From: Chitinimonas viridis
GTDB taxonomy: Bacteria > Pseudomonadota > Gammaproteobacteria > Burkholderiales > Chitinimonadaceae
Assembly: GCF_030409555.1 (NCBI RefSeq)
Contig: NZ_JAUFPU010000004.1
Span: 251,680-315,679 of the forward strand
Reading direction: 5' to 3'
DNA length: 64,000 nucleotides
A program made the position numbers and the translations under genes. Below, one piece after another: positions 36,387 to 45,354 of this stretch. Positions within the stretch are counted from its first letter, which is position 1, and the number at the start of each line of letters is the position of its first letter. Below the pieces are notes generated by a model. The model was not told where the DNA came from, searched no databases, and saw only the letters and a program-made list of their open reading frames with translations.

Positions 36387-37181
36387 ATGCGCACGTATCT
36401 CAACCTGCTCCAGCACGTACTCGACCACGGCACCGTCAAGACCGACCGCACCGGTACCGGCACCCTGTCCGTCTTTGGCCACCAGATGCGTTTCGACCTC
36501 AGCCAGGGCTTCCCCTTAGTCACCACCAAGAAGGTCCACCTCAAGTCCATCATTCACGAACTGCTGTGGTTCCTGAAGGGCGATGCCAATATCGCCTACC
36601 TCAAGGAGAACGGCGTCTCGATCTGGGATGAGTGGGCCGATGAGAACGGCAACCTGGGTCCGGTGTATGGCGTGCAATGGCGCAGCTGGCCCACAGCAGA
36701 TGGCGGCCATATCGACCAGATCAGCCAGTTGATACAACAGATCAAGACCACACCTGATTCCCGCCGGCTGATCGTCTCGGCCTGGAATGTGGGCGAAATC
36801 CATAACATGGCATTACCACCCTGCCATGCCTTCTTCCAGTTCTATGTCGCCGACGGCAAGCTCAGCTGCCAGCTGTATCAGCGCTCGGCCGACCTGTTCC
36901 TGGGCGTACCGTTCAATATCGCCTCCTATGCCTTGCTGGTACTCATGGTGGCGCAGGTCTGCGGGCTGGAACCGGGCGACTTTATCTGGACCGGCGGCGA
37001 CTGCCATATCTACGCCAACCATATGGAACAGGTAAAGCTGCAACTGAGCCGCGAACCGCTGCCCTTGCCGCGCATGAAGCTCAACCCCGAGGTCACCGAC
37101 CTGTTCGCCTTCAAGTATGAGGATTTCACCCTGGAAGGTTACGAATCCCATGCTGCCATCAAGGCGCCGGTGGCCGTCTAA
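36387..37181 (+). CDS. thyA: Thymidylate synthase
   Basis: ThyA methylates dUMP to dTMP using methylene-tetrahydrofolate. The 264-residue protein matches E. coli ThyA in length and motifs: [53 protein letters not shown], the nucleophile Cys in [12 protein letters not shown], and [25 protein letters not shown] precedes ATG 36387. folA follows 85 bases later, as in many proteobacteria, so dihydrofolate made here is recycled by the next gene. Confidence 0.98.
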   Translation: MRTYLNLLQHVLDHGTVKTDRTGTGTLSVFGHQMRFDLSQGFPLVTTKKVHLKSIIHELLWFLKGDANIAYLKENGVSIWDEWADENGNLGPVYGVQWRSWPTADGGHIDQISQLIQQIKTTPDSRRLIVSAWNVGEIHNMALPPCHAFFQFYVADGKLSCQLYQRSADLFLGVPFNIASYALLVLMVAQVCGLEPGDFIWTGGDCHIYANHMEQVKLQLSREPLPLPRMKLNPEVTDLFAFKYEDFTLEGYESHAAIKAPVAV

Positions 37182-37266
37182 GCCCCCGGCGAAGCACCAC
37201 GACTAGACTGCGGCAACCTGCTGGTTGCCGCTTGGCTTTACTACCACCCGACCAGACGGCCACCCC

Positions 37267-37746
37267 ATGCTCTCGCTTATCGCCGCCCTCGCACAAAACC
37301 GCACCGTAGGCATCAACAACACCCTGCCCTGGCATTTGCCCGACGACCTCAAGTACTTCAAGGCCACCACAAGCGGCCACCCCATCATCATGGGCCGCAA
37401 GACATACGACTCTATCGGCCGGCCACTGCCCAATCGCCACAATATCGTGGTGACGCGCGATCCGATCTGGCGGGCCGATGGGGTGACGGTGGTACACAGC
37501 ATGGAGGACGCCATGAAAGCGGCAGGCGACGCGAACGAGGTGTTCCTGATCGGTGGCGCCACCCTGTATGCGCTGGCCCTGCCCTATGCTGACCGGCTGT
37601 ACCTGACGGAAATTGAAGCCGAGATCAAGGGTGATGCCTTCTTCCCGGAGTGGCCGCGCAACAAGTTCACAGAAATCTCTCGCGAGTCCAAACAAGGGCC
37701 GGATTTTGCCTATAGTTTCGTGGTCTACCAGCGCAACGCAACCTGA
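37267..37746 (+). CDS. folA: Dihydrofolate reductase
   Basis: FolA reduces dihydrofolate to tetrahydrofolate. From ATG 37267 (MLSLIAALAQNRTVGINNTLPWHLPDDLKYF) the product has 159 residues, the same as E. coli. The catalytic acid lies in LPDDLKYFK, the NADPH site in IIMGRKTYDSIGRPLPNRHNIVV, and VFLIGGATLYALALPYADRLYLTEI completes the fold. The next gene begins 129 bases later; I see nothing to name in that gap. Confidence 0.97.
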   Translation: MLSLIAALAQNRTVGINNTLPWHLPDDLKYFKATTSGHPIIMGRKTYDSIGRPLPNRHNIVVTRDPIWRADGVTVVHSMEDAMKAAGDANEVFLIGGATLYALALPYADRLYLTEIEAEIKGDAFFPEWPRNKFTEISRESKQGPDFAYSFVVYQRNAT

Positions 37747-37875
37747 GCGCCAGCGCCCCGCCAGGGGTACGCCCGCCACGGTCTGCTTGCCTTTACCGGC
37801 GCAAGGCTAGTTTCAGGCACACCTGCCGTCGCGGTGTGACTGTAAACACCCCCAGCGCCGGCCATAGCGGAACCG

Positions 37876-39141
37876 ATGACCAGCGACACGCCCTCTCTGC
37901 TTGCCGATATGGCCCGCTACTCGCCCCAGCCCATGCTTGCGGTGGAGGCTGACAGCGGCAATATCGTGGAACTCAATCAACTGGCCCGCGACACCCTGGG
38001 TCTGGGTAGCGATGCGCCTGCCCTGCGTGACCTGTTCGACAACCCCAGCCTGGCCCGCCAGTTCCTGCTGATTGCCCGCAACAACGGCTTTATCCGTCAG
38101 TTCGAGGCCCGCATGCGGCTGTCGGGCGGGCAGCGTGTCTGGATGCTACTGGCCGCCAGACTGATGGAGCTGGCTGGCCGTAACGTCCTGATCGTCAGCC
38201 TCACCGATATCCACGAACGCCGGTTGGTTGAAGAAGCCCTGCGCGAAAGCGAAACCCGCCATCGGCGAGTGCTGGAGACCGCCAACGAAGGCTATGCCCT
38301 GTTCGACGCCCGCACCGGTGAGCTGCTGGACGTCAACCCAGCCCTGTGCGAGCTGCTGCTCTACCCACGAGACGAGTTGCTGCGCATGCAGCCCGAGGAT
38401 GTAGTGACCGAAGACAGCATGGTCACCCTGCAGTCTCAGCGCGAGCGCTGGAGCGGCTCGCCCAACCGCAAGATAGAGCTGGGCATGCGCCGTGCCAGCG
38501 GCGAACGGATTACGGTAGAAGTCAGCCTCGCCGCCATCTCGGACCAGGATGGCCGGGTAACGTCAGTCTTTGCCATGATCAGTGACATCACCGCCCGCAA
38601 GCTCAGCGAAGAGAGGGTGCTCTACCTGGCCTTTTACGACACCCTCACCGCCCTGCCCAACCGTTTCCTGTTTACTGAGCATGTGGAACAAGCCCTGCGC
38701 CAGCGCGCCCGCAACAAGCGGCAACTGGCACTGATGTTTATCGACCTGGATGATTTCAAGCAGGTCAACGACACCCTGGGCCATGATGCCGGTGACGAAA
38801 TGCTCAAGATCGTGGCCAAACGACTGCTCAGCTGCGTGCGCAATACCGATACCGTCTCACGCCAGGGCGGCGACGAATTCATGGTACTGCTGGCCAATCT
38901 GGTAGATGCCCACGACGCCGTCACCGTGGCAGAGAAAATGCTGGCCACCCTGGCCGAGCCCATCGAACTGGAAGGCGGCAATCGCCTGATCCGGGCCAGC
39001 ATAGGCATAGCCCTCTGCCCGGAACATGGCGAAACCCTGGCCAAACTGAGGCGCCACGCCGACATTGCCATGTACCAGGCCAAATTCGGTGGCAAGCACC
39101 GCTATGCCATCTACGACGCAGAATCCGCGTCGGCAAACTAG
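37876..39141 (+). CDS. PAS-GGDEF diguanylate cyclase
   Basis: The 421-residue protein has two PAS-type domains (about 10-115 and 125-245, the second with DARTGELLDVNPALCELL) and a GGDEF domain from about 250. The active-site GGDEF (331-335) is intact, as are FIDLDDFKQVNDTLGHDAGDEML. RNTD (322-325) is a standard inhibitory RxxD I-site. It should make cyclic di-GMP with product inhibition. No EAL domain, signal peptide or membrane helix is seen, so it is a cytoplasmic cyclase sensing through PAS. Confidence 0.95.
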   Translation: MTSDTPSLLADMARYSPQPMLAVEADSGNIVELNQLARDTLGLGSDAPALRDLFDNPSLARQFLLIARNNGFIRQFEARMRLSGGQRVWMLLAARLMELAGRNVLIVSLTDIHERRLVEEALRESETRHRRVLETANEGYALFDARTGELLDVNPALCELLLYPRDELLRMQPEDVVTEDSMVTLQSQRERWSGSPNRKIELGMRRASGERITVEVSLAAISDQDGRVTSVFAMISDITARKLSEERVLYLAFYDTLTALPNRFLFTEHVEQALRQRARNKRQLALMFIDLDDFKQVNDTLGHDAGDEMLKIVAKRLLSCVRNTDTVSRQGGDEFMVLLANLVDAHDAVTVAEKMLATLAEPIELEGGNRLIRASIGIALCPEHGETLAKLRRHADIAMYQAKFGGKHRYAIYDAESASAN

Positions 39142-39187
39142 CCGAGGAGCGAACCTCGGCCCACAAGCCAAGGCATGGCCCGCAGCA

Positions 39188-39724
39188 CTACCCAATATGG
39201 GCAGGCGATTTCCGCGCCCGTTCATAGCTCACCTGCACCAGGCCGGTATCAAAGGTCTGCACCGAGGTCAGCGTCAACCGCCGGCTCGATTCCGTGCTGG
39301 GGAACAAAGGAATGCCTCCACCCAGTATCAACGGGTGGATGGAGACAATGAACTCATCAATCAGGTCCCGTTCCAGGCAGGTTTTGATCAAGGCCGCACC
39401 GCCCACCAGCCATAGCTTGCCGCCCGCCTCCAGCTTGAGCCTGGTCACGTAGTCTCCCACCGGCTCGCTCACCGCCTCCACGCCCTCGCCCATCCACGAC
39501 AAAGGCCTGCTGGAAAACACCCAGGCACGCTTGCCTGGGTAGGGATAGTCGCCGACGCTCAGCGCCTGGTCATAGGTACGCCTGCCCAGCAGAATGCCAT
39601 CCACCGAATCATAGAAAGCCTGGTAGCCATAGTCCTGATCGGTAAACAGCCAATCCACCCCGCCATCCGGGCGGGCAATATAGCCATCCAGGCTGGAGGC
39701 AATGAACAACACGAGCTTGCGCAT
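39188..39724 (-). CDS. RibD C-terminal/DHFR-like reductase family protein
   Basis: ATG 39724 is preceded by a perfect CAGGAGG. The 178-residue protein has the DHFR-like fold: LVLFIASSLDGYIARPDGGVDWL, FYDSVDGILLGRRTYDQAL, KLWLVGGAALIKTCLERDLIDEFIVSIHPLILGGGIPLFP. This family (YyaP/YwjB type) is related to the reductase half of RibD; physiological substrates are mostly unknown. It is distinct from folA at 37267. Confidence 0.88.
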   Translation of the reverse strand: MRKLVLFIASSLDGYIARPDGGVDWLFTDQDYGYQAFYDSVDGILLGRRTYDQALSVGDYPYPGKRAWVFSSRPLSWMGEGVEAVSEPVGDYVTRLKLEAGGKLWLVGGAALIKTCLERDLIDEFIVSIHPLILGGGIPLFPSTESSRRLTLTSVQTFDTGLVQVSYERARKSPAHIG

Positions 39725-39911
39725 GGCAGCCTCCTGTTTTGTCGAAATCTGCATTGATTCTAGTTGTGGCCGCCGCCGCGAGTACGGACAATACGGCCCG
39801 CGCCGAAGAACAACGACAGGGTGCTGCCAGCAATCGTAGTCCACGGCCAATGCAGTCGTGAATACCAGATTGCTCGAGCGCACCCGCATAGCAACAGGGA
39901 GTTACGCAGCC

Positions 39912-40826
39912 ATGCTGCTCGCGCTAAAGATAGAGGTAGACAGCCTTGCCGCCGCCCGGGACATCACCCCCCGGCTGGTAACGCTATTGCAGGGCCTGGA
40001 CGCCAACGCCAGTTTCTTCTTCAACCTGGGGCCAGACCGCAGCGGTCAGGCAGACGGCCCACTGTTCCAGGTAGGCGAAACCCGCAAGCAGATACGCCGC
40101 AACCGCGCTTTGGGCGGCCCTCGCGGCGCCGGCAGGCTCTATGGCCGCTGGCTACCCGCGCCGCAACTGCACAAGGCCGTGGCCAGCGCCATACAGGTCA
40201 TACAACAGGCCGGCTATGAAACCGGCCTGCGCGGCTGGGACAGGGTCAACTGGATCAAGCGCATCACCACGGCCGACGAAGCCTGGGTACGCAATGAACT
40301 GACCGCCGCCTTGCACGCCTACGAGCACCTGCTGGGCCAGCCAGCCCAAGCCATCGCCCTGCCAGGCTGGCGCACTGGCCGCCATGCCTTGCGTTTGGAG
40401 CAGCAGTTGGGCCTGCATTACGGCAGCGACTGCCGTGGTAGCAGCCCTTTTTTGCCGGTAGTGGATGGCGAACCGATCAGGGTGCCCCAGCTCCCCACCA
40501 CTCTACCCACCCTGGCCGAGCTGACAGGCGCCAACGAAATGGACGACCTGGCGACGGTAGACCAGTTGCTGGCGCTGACGGCGAGCCCGACACCGGCAGG
40601 TCACGTGTTCACCCTCAATGCCGATGCCGATGGCGGCAAACGTTTGCCGCTCTTGCAACGGCTGCTTGCCGCCTGGCGCGAGCAAGGCCAGCAATTTGCC
40701 TCGCTGGCACAGCTGCACGCCACGCTGGACATCAACAAACTGCCCTGGCACAGCCTGGAACAAAGCAGTTGGCCTGGCTATAGCGGCATGCTGGCCGTGC
40801 AGGGGCCGGCTTTCCCACGCGGATAG
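39912..40826 (+). CDS. ArnD-like polysaccharide deacetylase homologue lacking metal-binding histidines
   Basis: ATG 39912 (MLLALKIEVD) follows CAGGGAG and gives 304 residues. It aligns by eye with ArnD, the deformylase for undecaprenyl-phosphate-L-Ara4FN: LKIEVDSLAAARDITPRLVTLL, NASFFFNLGPDRSG, GWR, YGSDCRGSSPF, and PQLPTTLPT. In ArnD the second motif reads GLHAWDHH; here it is GLRGWDR (residues 105-111), so histidines expected to bind the metal are Arg. The first Asp of the IDVD motif is Glu8, while Asp10 remains. No other arn genes are nearby. Activity is doubtful. Confidence 0.7.
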   Translation: MLLALKIEVDSLAAARDITPRLVTLLQGLDANASFFFNLGPDRSGQADGPLFQVGETRKQIRRNRALGGPRGAGRLYGRWLPAPQLHKAVASAIQVIQQAGYETGLRGWDRVNWIKRITTADEAWVRNELTAALHAYEHLLGQPAQAIALPGWRTGRHALRLEQQLGLHYGSDCRGSSPFLPVVDGEPIRVPQLPTTLPTLAELTGANEMDDLATVDQLLALTASPTPAGHVFTLNADADGGKRLPLLQRLLAAWREQGQQFASLAQLHATLDINKLPWHSLEQSSWPGYSGMLAVQGPAFPRG

Positions 40827-40947
40827 CGCTTGCGCCAACGAGGTGTGGGGGCACAGGAGAGCCTGCCGGCTCGGCTTGCCCTGGCGCCAGCTAGGCCCGT
40901 CACCAGCGATGCATGCCTTGTGTCCACCCATACCCCATAAGGGTAGC

Positions 40948-40963
40948 TGGCATCGCACTTGCT
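40948..40963 (+). promoter_or_regulatory. Candidate sigma-54 promoter
   Basis: TGGCAT-N5-TTGCT: the invariant GG (40949-40950) and GC (40961-40962) are spaced by exactly ten bases, and the flanking bases match the RpoN consensus TGGCAC-N5-TTGCW except one. Transcription would start near 40973, 27 bases before the next start codon. I cannot identify an enhancer site. Confidence 0.5.
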
Positions 40964-40999
40964 TAGTCTCCGATACGCCTCAACGCCGGAGCAGCCAGC

Positions 41000-41431
41000 A
41001 TGACTACCGCCCTCGCCTACCACGAGCCCCTCGCCCAACTTCTCACCCACGCTCCCCAGCAGCCGCAGCGCCGCCTGCCCGGCCCCCTGCCGCTGGGCTT
41101 CCCCGAGGTGTTCCGGAGGCGACTCCTGCAACTGGCCAGCGACCCCAGCATCTCCGACGCCGTATTCCAGCGCCTCTACTTCGACCTTATCCTCTGCCCC
41201 CAACTGCATGCCAGCCTGCGCCGCATGCACCCCCAGGGCGTAGGTGCCAGCGATCAGCCGGCCAGCGCAACCATCTTCCTGGAACCTGACTTCTCCTGGC
41301 AGCGTCACATAGACGACCGCCTGAGCCAACGCTGGCGCGAATGCCTGCTGCGCCATAGCGACGGCAGCGGGCTGGACGAATCACTGGCCCTACTGTCGAG
41401 CTTCCGGGTACTGGCCGAGCACCTGTACTGA
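41000..41431 (+). CDS. Soluble protein of unknown function behind a sigma-54-like promoter
   Basis: The 143-residue protein starts after GGAGCAGCC. It is leucine- and arginine-rich, with no signal peptide or membrane helix. Notable pieces are GPLPLGFPEVFRRRLLQL, VFQRLYFDLILCPQLHASLRRM and ATIFLEPDFSWQRHIDDRLSQRW. I do not recognise a family. An opposing 192-codon frame overlaps it but has poor start context. The candidate sigma-54 promoter upstream suggests conditional expression. Confidence 0.65.
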   Translation: MTTALAYHEPLAQLLTHAPQQPQRRLPGPLPLGFPEVFRRRLLQLASDPSISDAVFQRLYFDLILCPQLHASLRRMHPQGVGASDQPASATIFLEPDFSWQRHIDDRLSQRWRECLLRHSDGSGLDESLALLSSFRVLAEHLY

Positions 41432-41568
41432 TAAGGCATGCCACCCCGGCAGCGCATACACACTCCCACACCCACGACAGTTTGTGTTAATCTGCGCGCC
41501 CGTCTCGCAACGAGGGCGCCCAGGCCATAGGCCAACAGCCGCTCGCGTCGCCCAGACACCCGGTTTCC

Positions 41569-41645
41569 GGGCCTGTAGCTCAGTTGGTTAGAGCAGAGGA
41601 CTCATAATCCTTTGGTCCACGGTTCAAGTCCGTGCGGGCCCACCA
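41569..41645 (+). tRNA. tRNA with CAU anticodon (elongator Met or Ile2)
   Basis: The 77-base gene starts GGGCCTG, has a normal D arm, the anticodon loop CTCATAA in an AGGA/TCCT stem, the GTTCAAGTC T-arm and CCA encoded at 41643-41645. It is not the initiator, since the first base pair G1-C72 is matched. The acceptor pairs C4-G69 and C5-G68 resemble tRNA-Ile2, the lysidine-modified TilS substrate, whereas E. coli elongator tRNA-Met has U4-A69 and A5-U68. I lean to Ile2 but many automatic tools would say Met. Confidence 0.9.
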
Positions 41646-41652
41646 GCAATAA

Positions 41653-41686
41653 ACAAAGGCCTGTGTCGCAAGACACAGGCCTTTGT
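41653..41686 (+). terminator. Terminator-like hairpin after the CAU tRNA
   Basis: ACAAAGGCCTGTGTC / GACACAGGCCTTTGT is a perfect 15-base-pair stem with a GCAA loop, the same loop as in the tRNA-Leu terminators. The T-run is part of the stem end, and only CATGCC follows. Confidence 0.8.
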
Positions 41687-41719
41687 CATGCCTACTGCAC
41701 CTCATCCGCAAACGCTGCA

Positions 41720-42286
41720 TCAAACTGTCGCGGCAGCGCGCTCCTCCCTGATCGCAAGCCTGCCATCCGGCCCATGGCATTCAAAATGCAGCAAGTCATG
41801 CCAGACGCCATTCAGCAACATGCTGCGACGCGCCCGCCCGAACTCGGTAAAACCGTTGCGTTCCAGTACCTTGACGGAACCCAGATTATCCGGCCGCACA
41901 ATCGCCTCTATGCGGTACAGCCCCAGCTGATGGAAGGCCTCCTCCAGCACCAGCGCAACCGCCTGCGAGGCATAGCCCCGGCCGCCGTGACCCTGCCCTA
42001 TCCGGTAGCCTAGCGAGGCCTTGTTGTAATAGGGACGTGCCACGCCGGTAAGGTTAACCCGGCCAACCAGAGTATCCCCCACACGGATTAGATACTGATA
42101 GGCGCGATCCTGGCTGCGCTCCTGCGCCGCAGTCTCTATGGCGCGGCGAACCTGCTCAAGGTCATAGTAAGCTGGGTCGCGTGCGTTGATCTGTCCTTCA
42201 AAATAGGCGCGGTTGGCCAGTTCGAAGTCCAGCAGTGATTCAGCATCGGCCAATGTGGGTGGGGATAGGAGCAAGGTTGATGACAT
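41720..42286 (-). CDS. GNAT N-acetyltransferase (RimJ/RimL type)
   Basis: ATG 42286 (MSSTLLLSPPTLADAESLLDFE) is preceded by GAGATGGA; the longer open frame overlaps the next gene. The 188-residue protein has the GNAT core IRVGDTLVGRVNLTGV, ASLGYRIGQGHGGRGYASQAVALVLEEAF (acetyl-CoA loop) and YRIEAIVRPDNLGSVKVLERNGFTEFGRAR. RimJ/RimL-like enzymes acetylate amino termini of ribosomal proteins or small amines. The exact substrate is unknown. Confidence 0.9.
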   Translation of the reverse strand: MSSTLLLSPPTLADAESLLDFELANRAYFEGQINARDPAYYDLEQVRRAIETAAQERSQDRAYQYLIRVGDTLVGRVNLTGVARPYYNKASLGYRIGQGHGGRGYASQAVALVLEEAFHQLGLYRIEAIVRPDNLGSVKVLERNGFTEFGRARRSMLLNGVWHDLLHFECHGPDGRLAIREERAAATV

Positions 42287-42399
42287 GGCGTATCCATCTC
42301 GACGGGGCAAAGCTGCGCTGCAAAATACCACCGCAGCCCAGCTACAGCCAGAGGGGCATCTGCATTGATATGCACGCCAGCTACATCTGTGCGGAGACG

Positions 42400-43587
42400 C
42401 TACCCGACCCGATACATGACAGAGACACGCGCCCCCAGTGCTACCAGCACATGAATGCCGGCACAGGCACTCAGCAGCCAAGCCAGCGGCAATCCCGCCA
42501 CCAGGGTGCCCGAAAGCCATAGCGTCGCCGGCATCAGCAGCTTGAACAAAGAGCCTGTCAGGCCGGATATGCGACCGATGTATTGGCTATCTGTGCTTTC
42601 CTGGCGGTATCCCCAAACGCAGACATTGCCGATGACACCCACCAAGCTATTGACCACCAGGGCCATGGCCAGTATCGCCAGCGACTGCCCCCAGGCCAGT
42701 GCCAGCATGCAGCAGGCCTCCAGTGCGAAGGCAACCGCCAGCAAGCGGCCCAGCCCCAGGCGCTCGCGCAAGCGGCTGCTGATCAGGCCGCCTGCCACGC
42801 CCCCCACACCCGCCAGCCCATACAACAGGCCAAGCTCCGCCGGCCCAAGCTGCAACTCATCCCTGGCCCGGAACAGGAACAGCACATCCACCACACCGGT
42901 GCTGCAGTTGGCCACTACAACCAGCCAGGAAAGTTGCCAAAGTGGACGGTTGCCTCGCAACACCCGCCAGCCCGCCCACCATTCCTGCCAGAACCCGGCC
43001 GCATCGACGCGCCGCGCCGGAAGCACCATGTCACGTAGCAGCCACGCCGCCGCCAGCAAACCCAGCATGGGCAGCCAAAGCCCCAGGGCCAGGCTGATTG
43101 CCAGCAAGCCGCCAGCCAAAGCCGGCCCCAGCACGGCAAACACCTGTCCCAACACAGTCAACTGCCCGGTCGCCGGTAGCAGCAGCGATTCGGGCAACAT
43201 CTCCTTGAGCATGCCCATGCGGCAGATGGCATACAGGTAGTTAAGCGTCATCAAGGCGAATGCCGCCGGGTAGAAAAACGGCAAGGCTACGCTGCCCAGC
43301 TCCAGCATCCAGGCCTGCGCACCCATCAGTATCACCATGCCCACCATGGCAATGCGCGCCCACCGCCCTCTATCAATGCGGTCCACCCAGACGCCGATGA
43401 ACATCGCCAGCAATAGATTGGGGAGCAATTCCACCGCTCGCATGGCCGTCATCGCACTGGCCGAATGGGTAAGTTCGTACAGGATCAGCGGCATGGCCAG
43501 CTGATAAACCTGAATAGCGAAAGAGAAGCACAGTGTTGAGGCGTAGAGCCGACGAAACCCGGCGTGCTGCCAGAGCGGAGAAGCCAT
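42400..43587 (-). CDS. Major facilitator superfamily exporter
   Basis: ATG 43587 (MASPLWQHAGFRRLYAS) gives 395 residues with about 11-12 hydrophobic helices. The first half has the MFS A-motif-like GVWVDRIDRGRWARIAM, and the second half GLLYGLAGVGGVAGGLISSRLRERLG. It resembles the enterobactin-exporter/macrolide-efflux group. It is divergent from an SgrR-like regulator, reminiscent of the sgrR/setA pair of E. coli, so the regulator may control it. Substrate unknown. Confidence 0.88.
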   Translation of the reverse strand: MASPLWQHAGFRRLYASTLCFSFAIQVYQLAMPLILYELTHSASAMTAMRAVELLPNLLLAMFIGVWVDRIDRGRWARIAMVGMVILMGAQAWMLELGSVALPFFYPAAFALMTLNYLYAICRMGMLKEMLPESLLLPATGQLTVLGQVFAVLGPALAGGLLAISLALGLWLPMLGLLAAAWLLRDMVLPARRVDAAGFWQEWWAGWRVLRGNRPLWQLSWLVVVANCSTGVVDVLFLFRARDELQLGPAELGLLYGLAGVGGVAGGLISSRLRERLGLGRLLAVAFALEACCMLALAWGQSLAILAMALVVNSLVGVIGNVCVWGYRQESTDSQYIGRISGLTGSLFKLLMPATLWLSGTLVAGLPLAWLLSACAGIHVLVALGARVSVMYRVG

Positions 43588-43683
43588 CACGATCAACCGG
43601 TGGAACGCAGAAGCCGGCAGTGTGAAATAAAAGCGGCAAGTAAAAAACGGGTAGACTCACCGAAAAATTTCCGCTTTTCTGCC

Positions 43684-45354
43684 ATGCGTCTGCTCGATCA
43701 GTTTCACCGTCTCGCCGGCTTGGCGGAGTCAGGCCCCCATCATAGTCTCACTGAGGTTGCCACCTTGCTCTGTTGCAGCGAGCGTAATGCACGCCTGTTG
43801 CTACATCGCATGCAACAACAAGGGTGGCTGCAATGGGTGCCTGGTCGGGGCAGAGGGCATCGATCCCGCCTCACCCTACTGCAACAGCCGGATGCGCTCA
43901 AGCTATCGAGGCTGCACCAGTTGCTGGCGGAAGGTCGGCTGGAAGCTGCCTTCGATGGCTTACCGCAGGAAGGTCAGGCACGCTTGAAGCAAGCCCTGCC
44001 GGGCTTTCTTGGCCCCAACCAGGCCGGCGGGCTGCGTATTCCCTTTTATCGCCCACTCCATGCCCTGGACCCCATCCAGGTGCATAGACGTACCGAATCC
44101 CATATCGTCGCTCAGCTCTGCGCTGGCCTGACGGCGTACGAGCGCGAGCGTGAGGCGATCACACCTGCCCTTGCGCACCATTGGGAGTGTTTCGACAACG
44201 GCAGTATCTGGCACTTCTGGCTAAGACCCGACCTGCGCTTCCATGACGGTCGCCCCCTGCAGGCACATGATGCCGCCTGCAGCCTGATCCGGCTACGGGA
44301 CACAGTAGGCCCGCATCAGCGGCTATTCAACCATCTTCAGGACATCACAGCAGAAGGTCTGCTGCTGTCGTTGCGGCTCAGCAAACCGGATCACCTCCTG
44401 CTGCATAGGTTGGCCCATACCGCCGCCGTCATCGTGCCGGCCCAGGATTGGCTCAGGGCTGATTTTTCGCAACTACCGGTCGGTGCCGGGCCATTCCGCC
44501 TGGTACGTAACAACAGCCATCGTGCCAGCCTGCAGGCTTTCGATAGCTACTATGGTGAACGCCCCCTGCTGAGCAACATCGATATATGGGTGGTGCCCGA
44601 TGGCAGCCCCATACCAGATATGGACATCAACCTGGGACATGGGCTCCCCCTGCCGGCAGACTGGAGCCATCTGGGCCAGCTTGAGCAGGGATGTGATTTC
44701 GTCGTCCTTAACCCTGCACGGCCGGCCTTCGCCACCGCCAGCGGGCGGCTGGCCCTGGGTGCCTGGCTCCGCACCGCCTTGCCGACACTGGCCGGCAAGC
44801 AGGCCGCCAGCGCCTATCTACCGAACTGGCAGCACCTACCCGAGGTTGCACCCGCATTGCCCGACCTGCCGCGGCAGCTCTCGCTGGTAACCTATCAGCT
44901 CGACAGCCACATCAGCTTGTCCCAGCAAATCGCCGAGCTACTGCGACAGGCAGGCCACAAGGTCGAGCTAAGCATCCTCAGCTACCCCGAGTTTGCCACC
45001 TTTGCCTGGTGTGGCTGGGCAGACATCGCCGTTGCTGGCGAGGTCATGTCGGACGACTTAGCGTTCAGCCTGTATGGTGGACTGGCCGGAGAGTCGACGT
45101 TTCATCACTGGCTCGCCACTGCGGACCGGGCCTGGCTGGCAGGGGCAAGCGCCGCTATTGCCGCCGAGCCGGACGCCAGCCTCCGGGCGGCGCAGATAGA
45201 AACCTGCTATGCCCACATAGTGGCCGAGGGATGGCTGCTACCGCTGTTTCATACCATGCAAGCCCTCAGTCACTCGCCGCAATGCAATGGCGTCAAACTG
45301 GCTCGCTGTGGCTGGATGGATTTCCGCAAGCTATGGCTGCGCTCAAACCCATAG
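43684..45354 (+). CDS. SgrR-family transcriptional regulator
   Basis: From ATG 43684 (MRLLDQFHRLAGL) the protein has 556 residues. The first 100 form the SgrR-type winged helix (LTEVATLLCCSERNARLLLHRMQQQGWLQWVPGRGRGHRSRL), followed by an ABC solute-binding family 5 domain (LRIPFYRPLHALDPIQVHRRTESHIVAQLCAGL ... WHFWLRPDLRFHDGRPLQAHDA). E. coli SgrR senses sugar-phosphate stress and drives the small RNA SgrS and setA. I see no SgrS-like RNA in the 96-base divergent region. The ligand here is unknown. Confidence 0.85.
   Translation: MRLLDQFHRLAGLAESGPHHSLTEVATLLCCSERNARLLLHRMQQQGWLQWVPGRGRGHRSRLTLLQQPDALKLSRLHQLLAEGRLEAAFDGLPQEGQARLKQALPGFLGPNQAGGLRIPFYRPLHALDPIQVHRRTESHIVAQLCAGLTAYEREREAITPALAHHWECFDNGSIWHFWLRPDLRFHDGRPLQAHDAACSLIRLRDTVGPHQRLFNHLQDITAEGLLLSLRLSKPDHLLLHRLAHTAAVIVPAQDWLRADFSQLPVGAGPFRLVRNNSHRASLQAFDSYYGERPLLSNIDIWVVPDGSPIPDMDINLGHGLPLPADWSHLGQLEQGCDFVVLNPARPAFATASGRLALGAWLRTALPTLAGKQAASAYLPNWQHLPEVAPALPDLPRQLSLVTYQLDSHISLSQQIAELLRQAGHKVELSILSYPEFATFAWCGWADIAVAGEVMSDDLAFSLYGGLAGESTFHHWLATADRAWLAGASAAIAAEPDASLRAAQIETCYAHIVAEGWLLPLFHTMQALSHSPQCNGVKLARCGWMDFRKLWLRSNP

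Noticed and set aside
40778-41356. 192-codon minus-strand frame opposite the sigma-54-linked gene
   Set aside because: No ribosome site, low-complexity composition, and it overlaps the end of the ArnD-like gene. The plus-strand frame has GGAG and a promoter candidate.
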